64,000 nt of DNA from Thermogemmatispora aurantia (GCF_008974285.1 NZ_BKZV01000003.1:186001-250000); one strand, 5' to 3'. Positions 26,398 through 34,915 are shown, counted from the stretch's first letter. Numbers and translations are program-made. Notes: generated by a model not told the origin, from the sequence alone.

Positions 26398-27288
26398 TCA
26401 GTCCTCTTCCGACTCTTCGGCCAGGGAGACGTGTGGCTCTGATCCTGGGGGGGAGCCGGGGTGATGGGACTGATGGCTGCTCGGATGCGCGCGCTCCAGG
26501 GGGAGGTGCTGGTGATGGTAGAGGCGGTTCGAGAGCAGCGCGTGGTTGGCGGTCATGGCGACCTGGAGGGATTCGACGAGCTGCTCCAGCCGTTCGATGC
26601 TTTGGAAGACCTGCTGGAAGGTGGTCTGGCTGCCGTGGTAGGGTTCGACCGCGCTGCTGGTGCTGCTGCGCTGGACAGTCAGGTGTTGCTCCCAGTTCCT
26701 GGCCAGCTCGCGCAGGGCACTGTAGAGGCGCTCCAGGCGTTCGTCGAGGGCCCTGCCGATGGCCTCCATCAGATCGTCCCAGGAGAGTTCGGCTTGTACT
26801 TCGATGGCTTCGGATTCGGGTGAGGGGGATGGGGCTGGCTCTTCTCCGCTGGGGTGAGTGGCGGAGGGGCCGCTGGCTGCGCTCTCGCCAGGGCTGGGAG
26901 GGGAAGCATGCTGGCTCAGCAGCTGGTTGAGGAGTTGCTCGATGCCCATCAGTTGGGCGGCCAGTAGACGGTCAAGGGCGCTCTCGATCTGTTGTTGTTG
27001 CTGCTGCTGGCGTTGCTCGACTTCGTGTCCCAGGGCTTGTACCAGGCGTGTCTGCTGGGTGCCGAGCTTCTGGCTGAGGGCGATGTTGAGTTCGTTCTGC
27101 TGGTCGTTGAGTTTGTGGGTCAGGCTGCGAAGCAGCTCCTGTTGAAGCTGGTTCAGGCGCTGCTCAAAATCGCGGCTCAGGGTGCTGAGGCGCTGCTCGA
27201 AGCTCCGCTCCATCTCCTGGCGGTGGGTGGTAAGGCGGCGTTCGAGTATGGTGTTGAAGGATTGCAGTTCATCTTCGGTGAACGACAT
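26398..27288 (-). CDS. Coiled-coil hypothetical protein
   Basis: A 296-residue soluble protein, family not recognised. Residues 1-125 are Gln/Leu/Glu-rich with heptad character (for example FEQRLSTLSRDFEQRLNQLQ and an eight-Gln run). A Pro/Ser/Glu-rich linker spans about 125-165. A second helical region (about 165-265) again shows heptads, and the tail is His/Pro/Ser-rich. No membrane segment or enzyme motif is visible. It could be a scaffold or nucleoid/cell-division accessory protein; that is a guess. ATG at 27288 is preferred over 27330. It is driven by a near-perfect promoter. Confidence 0.6.
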   Translation of the reverse strand: MSFTEDELQSFNTILERRLTTHRQEMERSFEQRLSTLSRDFEQRLNQLQQELLRSLTHKLNDQQNELNIALSQKLGTQQTRLVQALGHEVEQRQQQQQQQIESALDRLLAAQLMGIEQLLNQLLSQHASPPSPGESAASGPSATHPSGEEPAPSPSPESEAIEVQAELSWDDLMEAIGRALDERLERLYSALRELARNWEQHLTVQRSSTSSAVEPYHGSQTTFQQVFQSIERLEQLVESLQVAMTANHALLSNRLYHHQHLPLERAHPSSHQSHHPGSPPGSEPHVSLAEESEED

Positions 27289-27329
27289 AGCCACGTCCCT
27301 TTTGTTCTTCCTGGGTGAGCCTGCAGACA

Positions 27330-27358
27330 AGTATAGGGGGAGTGGCTGCGATTGTCAA
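27330..27358 (-). promoter_or_regulatory. Strong promoter of the coiled-coil gene
   Basis: On the minus strand TTGACA (27358-27353) is 17 bases from TATACT (27335-27330), 40 bases before the start codon at 27288. A near-consensus housekeeping promoter, so the protein is probably abundant. Confidence 0.75.
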
Positions 27359-27426
27359 TTCGGCGGCATGTGCTCGTCGCTATAGCCCCCGACGGGCCGC
27401 TGCCGGGGGATCTGATGCTCACCCTG

Positions 27427-27435
27427 TGCTACAAT
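27427..27435 (+). promoter_or_regulatory. Extended -10 promoter of the amidohydrolase gene
   Basis: TGCTACAAT at 27427-27435 is an extended -10 box without a recognisable -35 box, about 65 bases before the start at 27500. Confidence 0.5.
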
Positions 27436-27499
27436 AGGGGGAGGGGCAGGCAGGCTGATGCCGCGCTGCGCCTGAGTACCGCCTGAGGAGGTGCAGGCC

Positions 27500-28375
27500 A
27501 TGCCACGTGCCATTGATTTTCATGTGCATCTGCCGACGACTGAGTTCATCCAGGTGACGCTCGGTCCTTATGCCAGGGCCGCTGAGCGCTTTTTCCGGAC
27601 AGAGGTCAAGCTGAAGGATATTGAGCAGCTGGCCGCCGATTATGCTGCGGTGGATATGGTCGGGGTGCTGCTGGCCTGGGATGCTGAGACGGCGACTGGT
27701 CTGCCTCCCCTGGGCAACGATTATGTGGCGGCGATCGTGCAGCGCTATCCACAGCAGTTCATCGGCTTCGCGAGCGTTGATCCCCATAAGGGGAAGGCGG
27801 CAGTGAAGGAGGTCGAGCGGGCTATTAAGGACTTGGGCCTGGCTGGGGTGAAGTTCCATCCTGGTGTGCAGGCGTTCTATCCTCATGATCGGGCCTTCTA
27901 TCCGCTGATGGAGAAGATTCAGGAGCTGGGGGTGCCCGCTCTCTTCCATACAGGGACGAATGGCCTGGGCGCCGGGGTGCCGGGGGGGATGGGGATTAAG
28001 CTCGATTATACGCGCCCGATTTATTTGGATGCGCTGGCTGCCGATTTCCCCGGCTTGACGATTATTGGGGCCCATCCTTCCTGGCCCTGGCATGATGAGA
28101 TGATTGCTATTCTGCAGCATAAGGCTAATGTCTATAACGATCTGTCTGGCTGGTCTCCCAAGTATATCCCTCAGTCGTTGCTGCGTGAGGCAGCTACCCG
28201 CCTGCAAGACCGTATCCTCTTCGGTTCCGACTACCCTTTTATTACGCCACAGCGCTGGCTGCGCGATTTCGAGGCCCTCGACTCTTTCACTCCCGAGGTG
28301 CGCGAGAAAATTCTGTGGCGCAATGCTCAGAAGCTGCTCGCTCATACGGCGGTGGCGCATATGCACTTTGGCTGA
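27500..28375 (+). CDS. Amidohydrolase-2 family metal-dependent hydrolase
   Basis: A 291-residue TIM-barrel protein of the amidohydrolase 2 group (ACMSD/gamma-resorcylate decarboxylase relatives). Metal-binding HxH is at IDFHVHLP. Other family marks are GVKFHPGVQAFYP, ALFHTG, the His of IIGAHPSWPWHDE and the Asp of RILFGSDYPF. Members are hydrolases or non-oxidative decarboxylases of aromatic acids; the substrate is not predictable. ATG at 27500 is preferred over GTG at 27491 because GAGGAGG is spaced for it. Confidence 0.85.
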   Translation: MPRAIDFHVHLPTTEFIQVTLGPYARAAERFFRTEVKLKDIEQLAADYAAVDMVGVLLAWDAETATGLPPLGNDYVAAIVQRYPQQFIGFASVDPHKGKAAVKEVERAIKDLGLAGVKFHPGVQAFYPHDRAFYPLMEKIQELGVPALFHTGTNGLGAGVPGGMGIKLDYTRPIYLDALAADFPGLTIIGAHPSWPWHDEMIAILQHKANVYNDLSGWSPKYIPQSLLREAATRLQDRILFGSDYPFITPQRWLRDFEALDSFTPEVREKILWRNAQKLLAHTAVAHMHFG

Positions 28376-28488
28376 CCGCTGTCTCTCCTCTCTGGGGAGG
28401 GGCATGCTCGTGTAACTCCTGGGTCTCTCGCCCGTATATCTCTCAGTGTTGTTTCCCCTTTGGAGCCAGAGAAGGAGGTACCCTTGGG

Positions 28489-28803
28489 ATGATGTCTCGG
28501 CAGGAGAGCGAGGCTTTCCGTGATATCCCCTACGGACACTATGCAGGGGAGCCGCAGCCTGCTGGTTCTGGTGGTGGGCCTGAGTCGCGTCCAGTCGGAG
28601 AGCCTTCGAAGGTCTATCCGCCTCGGGCAGAGCAGGTCAATCTTTTTCGCTTCTTGGTCGTTTTGATGGCGATGGTGACGATCCTCGTTCTGGCGGTGAT
28701 CTGTCTGGTCATTGTGGGTGGCACCATGCCCTGGCTCAGCTTCGGTGCTGGTTCCTTTACTGTTTTCCTGGTCACGGTCGTGGCCCTGGATAAGATTAAG
28801 TAG
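28489..28803 (+). CDS. Small two-helix membrane protein
   Basis: A 104-residue hypothetical protein. A polar, Gly/Pro-rich N-terminal half (to about residue 48) is followed by two hydrophobic helices (FRFLVVLMAMVTILVLAVIC and WLSFGAGSFTVFLVTVVAL) ending DKIK. AGGAGG at 28473-28478 supports the ATG at 28489, with a second ATG next to it at 28492. No family recognised. Confidence 0.6.
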   Translation: MMSRQESEAFRDIPYGHYAGEPQPAGSGGGPESRPVGEPSKVYPPRAEQVNLFRFLVVLMAMVTILVLAVICLVIVGGTMPWLSFGAGSFTVFLVTVVALDKIK

Positions 28804-28854
28804 GGTCTTTCCGTCGGCTCTGGCGTTGCTACTGGGGTACGCAAGTCGTGCAGG

Positions 28855-29883
28855 TCAGCCGAGGGTGTCGAAGAAGCTGGCTGGTGGCAGCGTTGGCAGC
28901 AGGCGTGAGATCAGCTGCTCGTCGATGCGCTGGCCTGCCAGTTCCAGGGCGCTGAAAAGGACACCGATAACTGGTTCGAAGCGGGGGCGGATAGGCTGCG
29001 CCTGCGGTGAGCGGCTGTGGACGCGGGCAATGATGGCCTCGGCCAGCAGGGGGGAGGGATGGCGCAGAACGCCGCCGGCCAGTACGAGGGGAAAGGGCTG
29101 GCCTTCGAGACCGACGCGCCGGGCGGCAACGTTGGCGAAGTCGCCCAGTGCGCTGCCGTGCTTGCTGACTAGGTGGCGGGCGACGCTATCTCCGGCCTCG
29201 GCTTCATCGAGGAGGGCAGGTGCCAGTCCGCTCAGCGGGCGGGTCTCCTGGGGGAGGCGGGCAGTCAGGCGGTGAAGCACTTCCTCGATGCTACTGGTAC
29301 CGAAGTAAGCGAGGACCCGCTCGCGCAGCGTGGTGGGTGGGCTGATGCCAAGTTCGGCATGGAAGACGGCGGTCAGGACTTGCTGGCCGAGGTGGCTGGC
29401 TCCCTGGACGCTGTCCTGCCAGTGGCTGGAGTGCCAGGTGCGTCCGTCCGGCCCTCTGGCTCCGGTGGCGGCTCCGGTGCCGCAGATGACTGAGACGCCG
29501 CTGTTGGTCGCGCTTCCTATACTGGCAGCGTGGAGCACTCCAAGGGCGTCGTTCTGGACTAGCAGCCGCTGTCCGTAGCCTCTGGCGTGCATGGCTGTTT
29601 CTAGCAGTGCGAAGTCCTCTGGCCAGTCGGCCCCGGCCATGTTGAAGACCGCTGCCTCCAGGTCTGTGGGGTGGCAGCTGGCCCGCTTGAGAGCGGTTTT
29701 GACTGCTCGCTCGATTTCACTCAGGGCTGCGGGCTCGTGCGCGCTGGCCTGTCCTCCCGGGGGGATGTGGTAGATGTCTCCGCAGCCGGCACGTCCGTAG
29801 CCGCGGATCTGTCCATCGAGGGTGGCTACCAGGGCCAGTGTTTTGGTGTTGCCGCCGTCAACTGCCAGGACGCAGCTCCTCAT
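28855..29883 (-). CDS. BadF/BadG/BcrA-type ATPase, N-acetylglucosamine kinase-like
   Basis: A 342-residue ASKHA-fold kinase. Phosphate-1 motif VLAVDGGNTKTLAL is at the N-terminus. FNMAGADWPED, VQNDALGVLHAA (catalytic Asp region) and GVSVICGTGAATGARG match the GlcNAc kinase branch of the BadF family, as does VLAGGVLRHPSPLL. It would phosphorylate N-acetylglucosamine or a related sugar. It lies 66 bases downstream of a GH4 glycosidase on the same strand, supporting a sugar-salvage operon. Confidence 0.8.
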   Translation of the reverse strand: MRSCVLAVDGGNTKTLALVATLDGQIRGYGRAGCGDIYHIPPGGQASAHEPAALSEIERAVKTALKRASCHPTDLEAAVFNMAGADWPEDFALLETAMHARGYGQRLLVQNDALGVLHAASIGSATNSGVSVICGTGAATGARGPDGRTWHSSHWQDSVQGASHLGQQVLTAVFHAELGISPPTTLRERVLAYFGTSSIEEVLHRLTARLPQETRPLSGLAPALLDEAEAGDSVARHLVSKHGSALGDFANVAARRVGLEGQPFPLVLAGGVLRHPSPLLAEAIIARVHSRSPQAQPIRPRFEPVIGVLFSALELAGQRIDEQLISRLLPTLPPASFFDTLG

Positions 29884-29949
29884 CGTTCTTCCTTCTCTTC
29901 CTCCCTTGCTCTTGTCTTGTTCTTGCTTTTCCAGGTTGTTGTTGCTGGC

Positions 29950-31272
29950 TTAGTGCAAGAGTCTCTCCGGTAGGTAGGCGCGGTGGGCGGCGGCCATCTC
30001 GTCGTAGAGGGCTTCCGCCTTGCTCAGTGAGAGGACCAGGGGGTGGCTGGCCAGGGCGCGGATGGCGTCGCGCCGGTTGCCACGCCAGGCCGCTTCTGCG
30101 GTCAGGGCCTGGTATTCGGCGAGTTGACCGATGAGGCCCCGCAGGTGGGCGGGTAATGGCTCGTGAATGAGGGGGGTGACGCCCTGGCGGTCGACATAGC
30201 CGACGATTTCGACTACGCGGTCGTCGGGCAGACCAGGGAGGGCACCCCGGTTGGGAACGTTGACGTACCAGAGTTCGCCGCGGTCGTTGTAGATGGCGTC
30301 CATGACGTCGATGGCCAGCTCTAGCTCGTGGAGGCCGCCGCGTGAGCGCGCGGGGTCGAGGGCTGGTGCCTCGCGCTCGGCTTGTTCGCGGTAGTGGGCC
30401 CAGTAGTCGGGGACGCTGGCCATGATGTCCTGGGCGCGTGTGGTTGGCTTGGCCTGAAGCTCGGCTAGCAGTTCGTCTTTGTAGTAGTAATACTGCAGGT
30501 AGTGGTTGGGAAGGGCCTGCATGCTCACTGCCAGGTGTAGTTGCCGCAGCATATAGCGCAGCTCGGGGTCGGAGCTCGCTTCGCCTTCAGGGTGCTCGCG
30601 GCGCAGGCGCTCGTAGGTCTCCTCTAGCAGTGGGAGAAAGTCCTGCCCGTCGTAGCGTGGGTTGAGTCCCCAGGAGCCGTGGTTGAGCCCGCGGAAGCGC
30701 ACGCTGAGTCGGTTGGGGTCGAGGCCGGCATAGCGTGCGAAACGGGCCGCGTCCATGATGGGGCCTTCACAGAAGGAGATGGTGGGAATAGGGCTATGGT
30801 GGGTGACGGCCTCTGAGATGATGTTGATCGGGTTGGTGTAGTTGAAGAGTCGGGCCTGTGGGCAGACCGCTTCCATGTCGGTAATGATCTCTTGCATGAC
30901 GGCGATGCTACGCAGCGCCATGAAGAAGCCCCCTGGTCCCTGCGTCTCCTGGCCGATGATGCCGTACTTGAGTGGAATGCTCTCGTCAAGGTGCCGTGCT
31001 TCGAAGCCCCCTGGTCGGTAGCTGGTCAGTACGGCGTCGCAGTCGCGTAGTCCGGCTCGCCGGTCGGTGGTGCTGCTGATGGTGAGGTCCAGGCCGCGGA
31101 TGCGAGCCAGTTTACGGGCGATGGTCTGAACGATCTTCAGATGCTCTTCGTTCAGGTCGATCAGGACGACTTCGGAGCCGTTGAAGTGCTCTCCTTGGGC
31201 GATGAAAGAGGCCATTGTGCCAGCGGCGCGGGTACTGCCGCCTCCAATGTAGGCGAGTTTGATGCGGGCCAC
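29950..31272 (-). CDS. Glycoside hydrolase family 4 (6-phospho-beta-glucosidase/alpha-galactosidase type)
   Basis: A 440-residue NAD+- and Mn2+-dependent glycosidase. The N-terminal Rossmann motif is KLAYIGGGSTRAAG, FNYTNPINIISEAV is the family signature, and the metal ligands are Cys in SFCEGPIMD and His in RGLNHGSWG. GH4 enzymes cleave alpha or beta glycosides through transient oxidation at C3; substrate and phosphorylation state are not clear. The GTG at 31272 is chosen because GGGGAGGAG lies about 11 bases upstream; an in-frame ATG is at 31314. First gene of a pair with the sugar kinase. Confidence 0.85.
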   Translation of the reverse strand: MARIKLAYIGGGSTRAAGTMASFIAQGEHFNGSEVVLIDLNEEHLKIVQTIARKLARIRGLDLTISSTTDRRAGLRDCDAVLTSYRPGGFEARHLDESIPLKYGIIGQETQGPGGFFMALRSIAVMQEIITDMEAVCPQARLFNYTNPINIISEAVTHHSPIPTISFCEGPIMDAARFARYAGLDPNRLSVRFRGLNHGSWGLNPRYDGQDFLPLLEETYERLRREHPEGEASSDPELRYMLRQLHLAVSMQALPNHYLQYYYYKDELLAELQAKPTTRAQDIMASVPDYWAHYREQAEREAPALDPARSRGGLHELELAIDVMDAIYNDRGELWYVNVPNRGALPGLPDDRVVEIVGYVDRQGVTPLIHEPLPAHLRGLIGQLAEYQALTAEAAWRGNRRDAIRALASHPLVLSLSKAEALYDEMAAAHRAYLPERLLH

Positions 31273-31304
31273 GGTTCGTTTCGCTCCTCCCCAGGGCTGG
31301 ACTG

Positions 31305-31332
31305 ATCTAGACAACTAGATGATTCCAGTATA
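31305..31332 (-). promoter_or_regulatory. Promoter and start-site operator of the GH4-kinase operon
   Basis: TATACT on the minus strand (31332-31327) is a good -10 box. ATCTAG-acaa-CTAGAT at 31305-31320 is an inverted repeat lying exactly at the expected transcription start. The -35 box is weak, as in many activated or repressed sugar operons. The binding protein is not encoded nearby. Confidence 0.5.
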
Positions 31333-31430
31333 CACTCTCTTGTCCAGATCCTCATCCTCTTGTCTCAGGCCAGTTGCCCTTACCTGGCCTGGCTCGCCGG
31401 ATCGAGGTGGGGGGCTGTCCTCGCTTCAGC

Positions 31431-32246
31431 CTAGCCGGTTTCTCCGTGGTGGGTGAGTGGCTCGGTGTCGGTGGTCCTCTGCCAGACGGTGCTGACGAGT
31501 GCGGGGAGTATCTCGCCTGCCTTGCCGCGTAGGTCGTAGAGTCGGCTTGGCTTGAGGCCATAGTTGCTCTCTTCTTGTAACAGTGGCGTCGCCTCGGGGT
31601 TGATGACGACGACCGTTGCTCCTGCCCGTAGGGCGGTGTGGGGGAGTGAGGCTGCTGGCTCGACGATGCCAGAGGTGCCGACGACGAGCAGGACGTCGCA
31701 GCTGAGGACGGCCTGCAGTGCCTGGTAGTATGTGCGTTCGGGTAGCAGTTCGCCGAACCAGACGACGTCGGGCCGCAGGTAACTGCCGCAGCGAGGGCAG
31801 CGTGGGGGGATCTCCTCCTCGCTGGCAATGTCTGGGTCGGTGGGGTGGTCCTGGGCAAAGCATTTGGTGCGGAAGAGGTTTCCGTGCAGTTCGAGGACGC
31901 GGCTGCTGCCGGCGCGTTGGTGCAGCCCGTCGACGTTTTGGGTGATGATGATGACTTCTTCTACGTAGTGCTCCATTGCTGCCAGGGCGCGGTGGCCGGC
32001 GTTGGGTTGGGCGGTCGCGGCCTGCTGGCGTCGCTCGGTGTACCATTCCCAGACGCGGCGTGGGTTGCGTTCGAAGGCTTCGCGCGTCGCTAGCTCCTCC
32101 GGGTTGAAGCGTGTCCAGAGGCCGCTGGTGGCGTCGCGGAAGGTCGGGATGCCGCTCTCGGCTGAGATCCCTGCCCCTGTCAGGACGGTGATCCGTCTGG
32201 CCTGGCGCAGGACCTGGCAGAGTTCGTGAGGGATGCTTTGTTCCAT
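31431..32246 (-). CDS. NAD-dependent protein deacylase (sirtuin, class III-like)
   Basis: A 271-residue Sir2 enzyme that removes acyl groups from lysine using NAD+. Residues 24-35 read GAGISAESGIPT, TQNVDGLH is at 102-109, and His121 in LELHGN is the general base. WEWYTERR places Tyr69 and Arg72 as in desuccinylase-type sirtuins. Zinc-site cysteines are Cys129, Cys150 and Cys153; the fourth position is not Cys, as in several CobB proteins. It may reverse acylation arising from the many CoA esters in this organism. The start is the ATG at 32246. Confidence 0.93.
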   Translation of the reverse strand: MEQSIPHELCQVLRQARRITVLTGAGISAESGIPTFRDATSGLWTRFNPEELATREAFERNPRRVWEWYTERRQQAATAQPNAGHRALAAMEHYVEEVIIITQNVDGLHQRAGSSRVLELHGNLFRTKCFAQDHPTDPDIASEEEIPPRCPRCGSYLRPDVVWFGELLPERTYYQALQAVLSCDVLLVVGTSGIVEPAASLPHTALRAGATVVVINPEATPLLQEESNYGLKPSRLYDLRGKAGEILPALVSTVWQRTTDTEPLTHHGETG

Positions 32247-32311
32247 GTCTCTCTCTTCGTCTGCGTCTTCCGTTTCTGGTTCTAGCTCCTTCTCGTCCCT
32301 TGCTCGGTTTC

Positions 32312-32352
32312 CGCCATATCAATAATGTATGGCGTGCTTCGCTTGGTTGCAA
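32312..32352 (-). promoter_or_regulatory. Sirtuin promoter overlapped by an inverted repeat
   Basis: On the minus strand TTGCAA (32352-32347) and TACATT (32329-32324) are 17 bases apart. CGCCATA (32312-32318) and TATGGCG (32328-32334) form 7-base arms that straddle the -10 box, a possible operator. On the plus strand, TGGTAAGAT at 32430-32438 is a separate extended -10 box for the divergent dehydrogenase. Confidence 0.5.
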
Positions 32353-32522
32353 GGGTGGAAGGTGGGGGTGTCGGGCTTTGCTGATTCTTCTGCCTCTCGT
32401 TCTGTGTTCCCTCTCTTCTGGTCTGGTAATGGTAAGATGCTCTATGGTGGCGGCTTGCTTCGCTACCGCTCTGGTTCCGAGCGCTGGTTAAGGAATGCGA
32501 AGGAAAGGAAGGTTTGCACACG

Positions 32523-33416
32523 GTGACTGAGAGTCTGAACGTGCTTGGCTTCGCTGGTCTGGGACGGATGGGTCTACCTATGGCTCGTAATCTGCTCCGC
32601 GCTGGCTACCGTTTGCGAGTCTATAACCGTACGCCCGCGCGGGCCGAGGAGCTGGTGGCTGAGGGGGCGGAGCGTGTTGAGCACCCTCGTGACCTGGCCG
32701 AACCGGGAGGGGTCGTCTTTTCGATGCTGGCGGATGATGCGGCGCTGGAGGCGGTGACCTTAGGTGATGATGGGCTGCTTGCCGGCCTGGCTCCCGGCGG
32801 GGTGCATGTCTCGTTCAGTACTGTCTCGCCTGCTATTGCGCGCCGTATGCAGCGCCTGCACGCAGAGCGAGGCTGTGCCTATGTTGCGGCTCCCGTGGTC
32901 GGACGGCCTGATGCTGCCGCTGCCGGCAGGCTCTGGATCTGTCTGGCAGGTGAGCCGGCGGCCAGAGCGCGGGTCTTGCCCTTCCTGCAGTTGCTGGGCC
33001 AGGCCATCTTTCCATTTGGGGATGAGCCAGCCTTGGCAAATGTGGTGAAGCTGGCTGCTAATTTCCTGGTCGGCTCAGCTTTGGAGGCTCTGGCTGAGGC
33101 TCTGGCTCTGGCTGAGAAGCAGGGGGTTGAGCGTTCGGCTTTGATGGAGATGCTGGCTCAGACGATCTTCGCCTGCTCAGTCTATCAAAATTATGGGCGG
33201 ATGATTGCCGAGCGTCATTTTGCTCCCGGTTTCTCGCAGCGCCTGGCACTGAAGGATTTGGGCCTGGTTCTGGATGCTGCGGAGGAGGCTCGGGTACCGA
33301 TGCCGCTGGCTGGTCTCGTCCATGATCGCTTGCTCAGCGGCGTTGCTCGTGGGCGAGGCGAGGAGGACTGGACGACCCTGGCGCGGGCCGTCGATGAAGC
33401 TGCCGGCCTGGCGTAA
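32523..33416 (+). CDS. 3-hydroxyisobutyrate dehydrogenase-family protein
   Basis: A 297-residue beta-hydroxyacid dehydrogenase. Gly-rich dinucleotide motif GFAGLGRMGLPMARNL and VYNRTPARAEEL (NADP-type Asn-Arg) are at the N-terminus. The substrate-site strand reads YVAAPVVGRPDAA where the usual family sequence is DAPVSGG, and the catalytic Lys is in ANVVKLAANFL. The altered substrate loop points to a non-standard substrate, possibly a succinic-semialdehyde-reductase-like or imine reductase-type activity. Start is set at GTG 32523, which has AAGGAAGG at proper spacing, rather than TTG 32514. Confidence 0.82.
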   Translation: MTESLNVLGFAGLGRMGLPMARNLLRAGYRLRVYNRTPARAEELVAEGAERVEHPRDLAEPGGVVFSMLADDAALEAVTLGDDGLLAGLAPGGVHVSFSTVSPAIARRMQRLHAERGCAYVAAPVVGRPDAAAAGRLWICLAGEPAARARVLPFLQLLGQAIFPFGDEPALANVVKLAANFLVGSALEALAEALALAEKQGVERSALMEMLAQTIFACSVYQNYGRMIAERHFAPGFSQRLALKDLGLVLDAAEEARVPMPLAGLVHDRLLSGVARGRGEEDWTTLARAVDEAAGLA

Positions 33417-33452
33417 GTGAGCGGTGGTGGGGGACAGGAGCGTGGGGGGAGG

Positions 33453-33487
33453 AAAGGAAAGAGGGTTCTAGGCCCTCTCTCCTTTTC
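33453..33487. terminator. Bidirectional terminator between convergent genes
   Basis: A purine-rich arm (GGAAAGGAAAGAGGG) faces a pyrimidine-rich arm (CCCTCTCTCCTTTT) across TTCTAGG, with one or two mismatches. On the plus strand it ends in CCTTTTCCTCTT, giving a U-rich tail for the dehydrogenase gene. Confidence 0.65.
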
Positions 33488-33493
33488 CTCTTC

Positions 33494-34750
33494 CTATTCC
33501 TCGTGGATGATCCCGTAGCGTAGTTTGAGTAGGAGAATGCGCTCGACTGATTGGTCGATGCGTGCTTCCGTCAGTTGGCCTTGCTGGATAGCGGCCTTGA
33601 GGGCATTGACAACATCAGTCACCTGGCTCGGTGTGTAGGGTCCTTCGATGAGGTCGTCTCCGGCTTCGATGGCCATGACAGCAGCTTCGCTCAGCGACCA
33701 GTGTTCGCTGATGCCGCGCATGTAGAGGCCATCGGTAATAACAACTCCGTCGTAGCCGAGCTGCTGTCGGAGTACGCCGTCGATGGCTTTCGGCGATAGC
33801 TCTGCTGGCAGCTGTGGGTCGATGGCTGGCATCAGGACATCGGTGGCCATGATCATTGCCGGCTGGTCTTTGGGGATCATGAGGCGGTAGGGTGCCAGGT
33901 CGATCCGGTTCAAGGTGGCCATGTCACGGTTGACAACTGGTAGGCTGCTGTGCGGGTCAGAGGTGATCGCCCCCAATCCGGGAAAATGCTTGAGGCAGCC
34001 AGCAACCTGGTGTTGCTGCAACCCTTGTAGGTAGGCGCCAGCGTAGGTGGCGACTGTTTGTGGGTCGCTCCCGAACATGCGCGTCTCTAGGACCGGTGGG
34101 TCCACGGTGTGAACATCGACGACCGGGGCCAGATCGCTGTTGATTCCAAGCTGCTTCATCCATTCAGCGGCTTGGCTGCCTTGCTGGTAGGCATAGGAAG
34201 GTTGTCCCGTGGCAGCCATCTCTTCCGCTGAGGGCAGTGGGCCGTGAAATTTGTAGAGCCGGTTGACAAGTCCTCCTTCCTGGTCAGTGGCAATCAGCAG
34301 CGGAATCCTGGCATCCTGCATAGCCTGCTGTGAGAAGGCCGCTACGGCAGCGATGCTGTCGTCAGGTGCGTCAAAGTTGTGGTTGCTTTCCTGATACATG
34401 AAGCCGCCAACGTATTGGTCGCGGATCATTTCCTGCAGGCCGCTCTCCTGGTAGTCGTGACCTAGATATTCGACGATAATGAGCTGGCCAAGTTTCTGGT
34501 CAAGGGTCATGCTGGCCAGAATCCGCTGAGCCTGGGCCACCAGGCGCCGGTCGCTCTCCACGCTGCGCCCTTGCCAGTCAGGTCGAGCGGCTGCGGGACG
34601 TGAGATGGCCGTCGGTGCAGTCGGGGGTTGGCGGCTCGCCCCTTCACTGCTTTGACCGCATGCGCCTAGCAGTAGTAATAATGTGCATATAGAGATATAA
34701 GAAGCAAGTCGAATTCTTTTTCTTTTGGTACTCAGGATCTTTTTCTTCAT
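33494..34750 (-). CDS. Glycoside hydrolase family 3 lipoprotein (beta-N-acetylhexosaminidase-like)
   Basis: A 418-residue exported enzyme. A basic N-terminus and hydrophobic core end in the lipobox LLGAC (lipidated Cys31), followed by a Pro/Ser-rich linker. The GH3 domain shows MTLDQKLGQLIIVEY, ATDQEGGLVNRLY, KHFPGLGAITSDPHSSLP (His/Asp dyad loop of the NagZ type, with DPH instead of the usual DSH) and the nucleophile Asp in VVITDGLYMRGI. It would trim terminal beta-linked N-acetylhexosamine or glucose at the cell surface. The sugar kinase and GH4 genes 3-5 kb away could handle the products. Confidence 0.87.
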   Translation of the reverse strand: MKKKILSTKRKRIRLASYISICTLLLLLGACGQSSEGASRQPPTAPTAISRPAAARPDWQGRSVESDRRLVAQAQRILASMTLDQKLGQLIIVEYLGHDYQESGLQEMIRDQYVGGFMYQESNHNFDAPDDSIAAVAAFSQQAMQDARIPLLIATDQEGGLVNRLYKFHGPLPSAEEMAATGQPSYAYQQGSQAAEWMKQLGINSDLAPVVDVHTVDPPVLETRMFGSDPQTVATYAGAYLQGLQQHQVAGCLKHFPGLGAITSDPHSSLPVVNRDMATLNRIDLAPYRLMIPKDQPAMIMATDVLMPAIDPQLPAELSPKAIDGVLRQQLGYDGVVITDGLYMRGISEHWSLSEAAVMAIEAGDDLIEGPYTPSQVTDVVNALKAAIQQGQLTEARIDQSVERILLLKLRYGIIHEE

Positions 34751-34915
34751 TCTTGTACCTGCGTGCCCTCCGTGCGGTGGGTGGCAAGATCATCGATGTG
34801 CTCTCTGCTGTTTAGCATAACCTTCCCTCGAAGGGTTGGGACGGTGCAAGCGGTGGTAGGTAACGGGTTGAGAGAAAGAGGCTGTCTGTTTTTGTCCGTC
34901 GTTCTGCTGTAGCTA

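Noticed and set aside
27419..28405. Minus-strand open frame of 328 codons over the amidohydrolase
   Set aside because: The plus strand shows the metal-binding motifs of the amidohydrolase family and a good ribosome site.
31431..32246. Loss of a zinc ligand in the sirtuin as a sign of inactivation
   Set aside because: Three of the four expected Cys are present and the same reduced pattern occurs in active CobB-type sirtuins, so it is not evidence of a broken gene.
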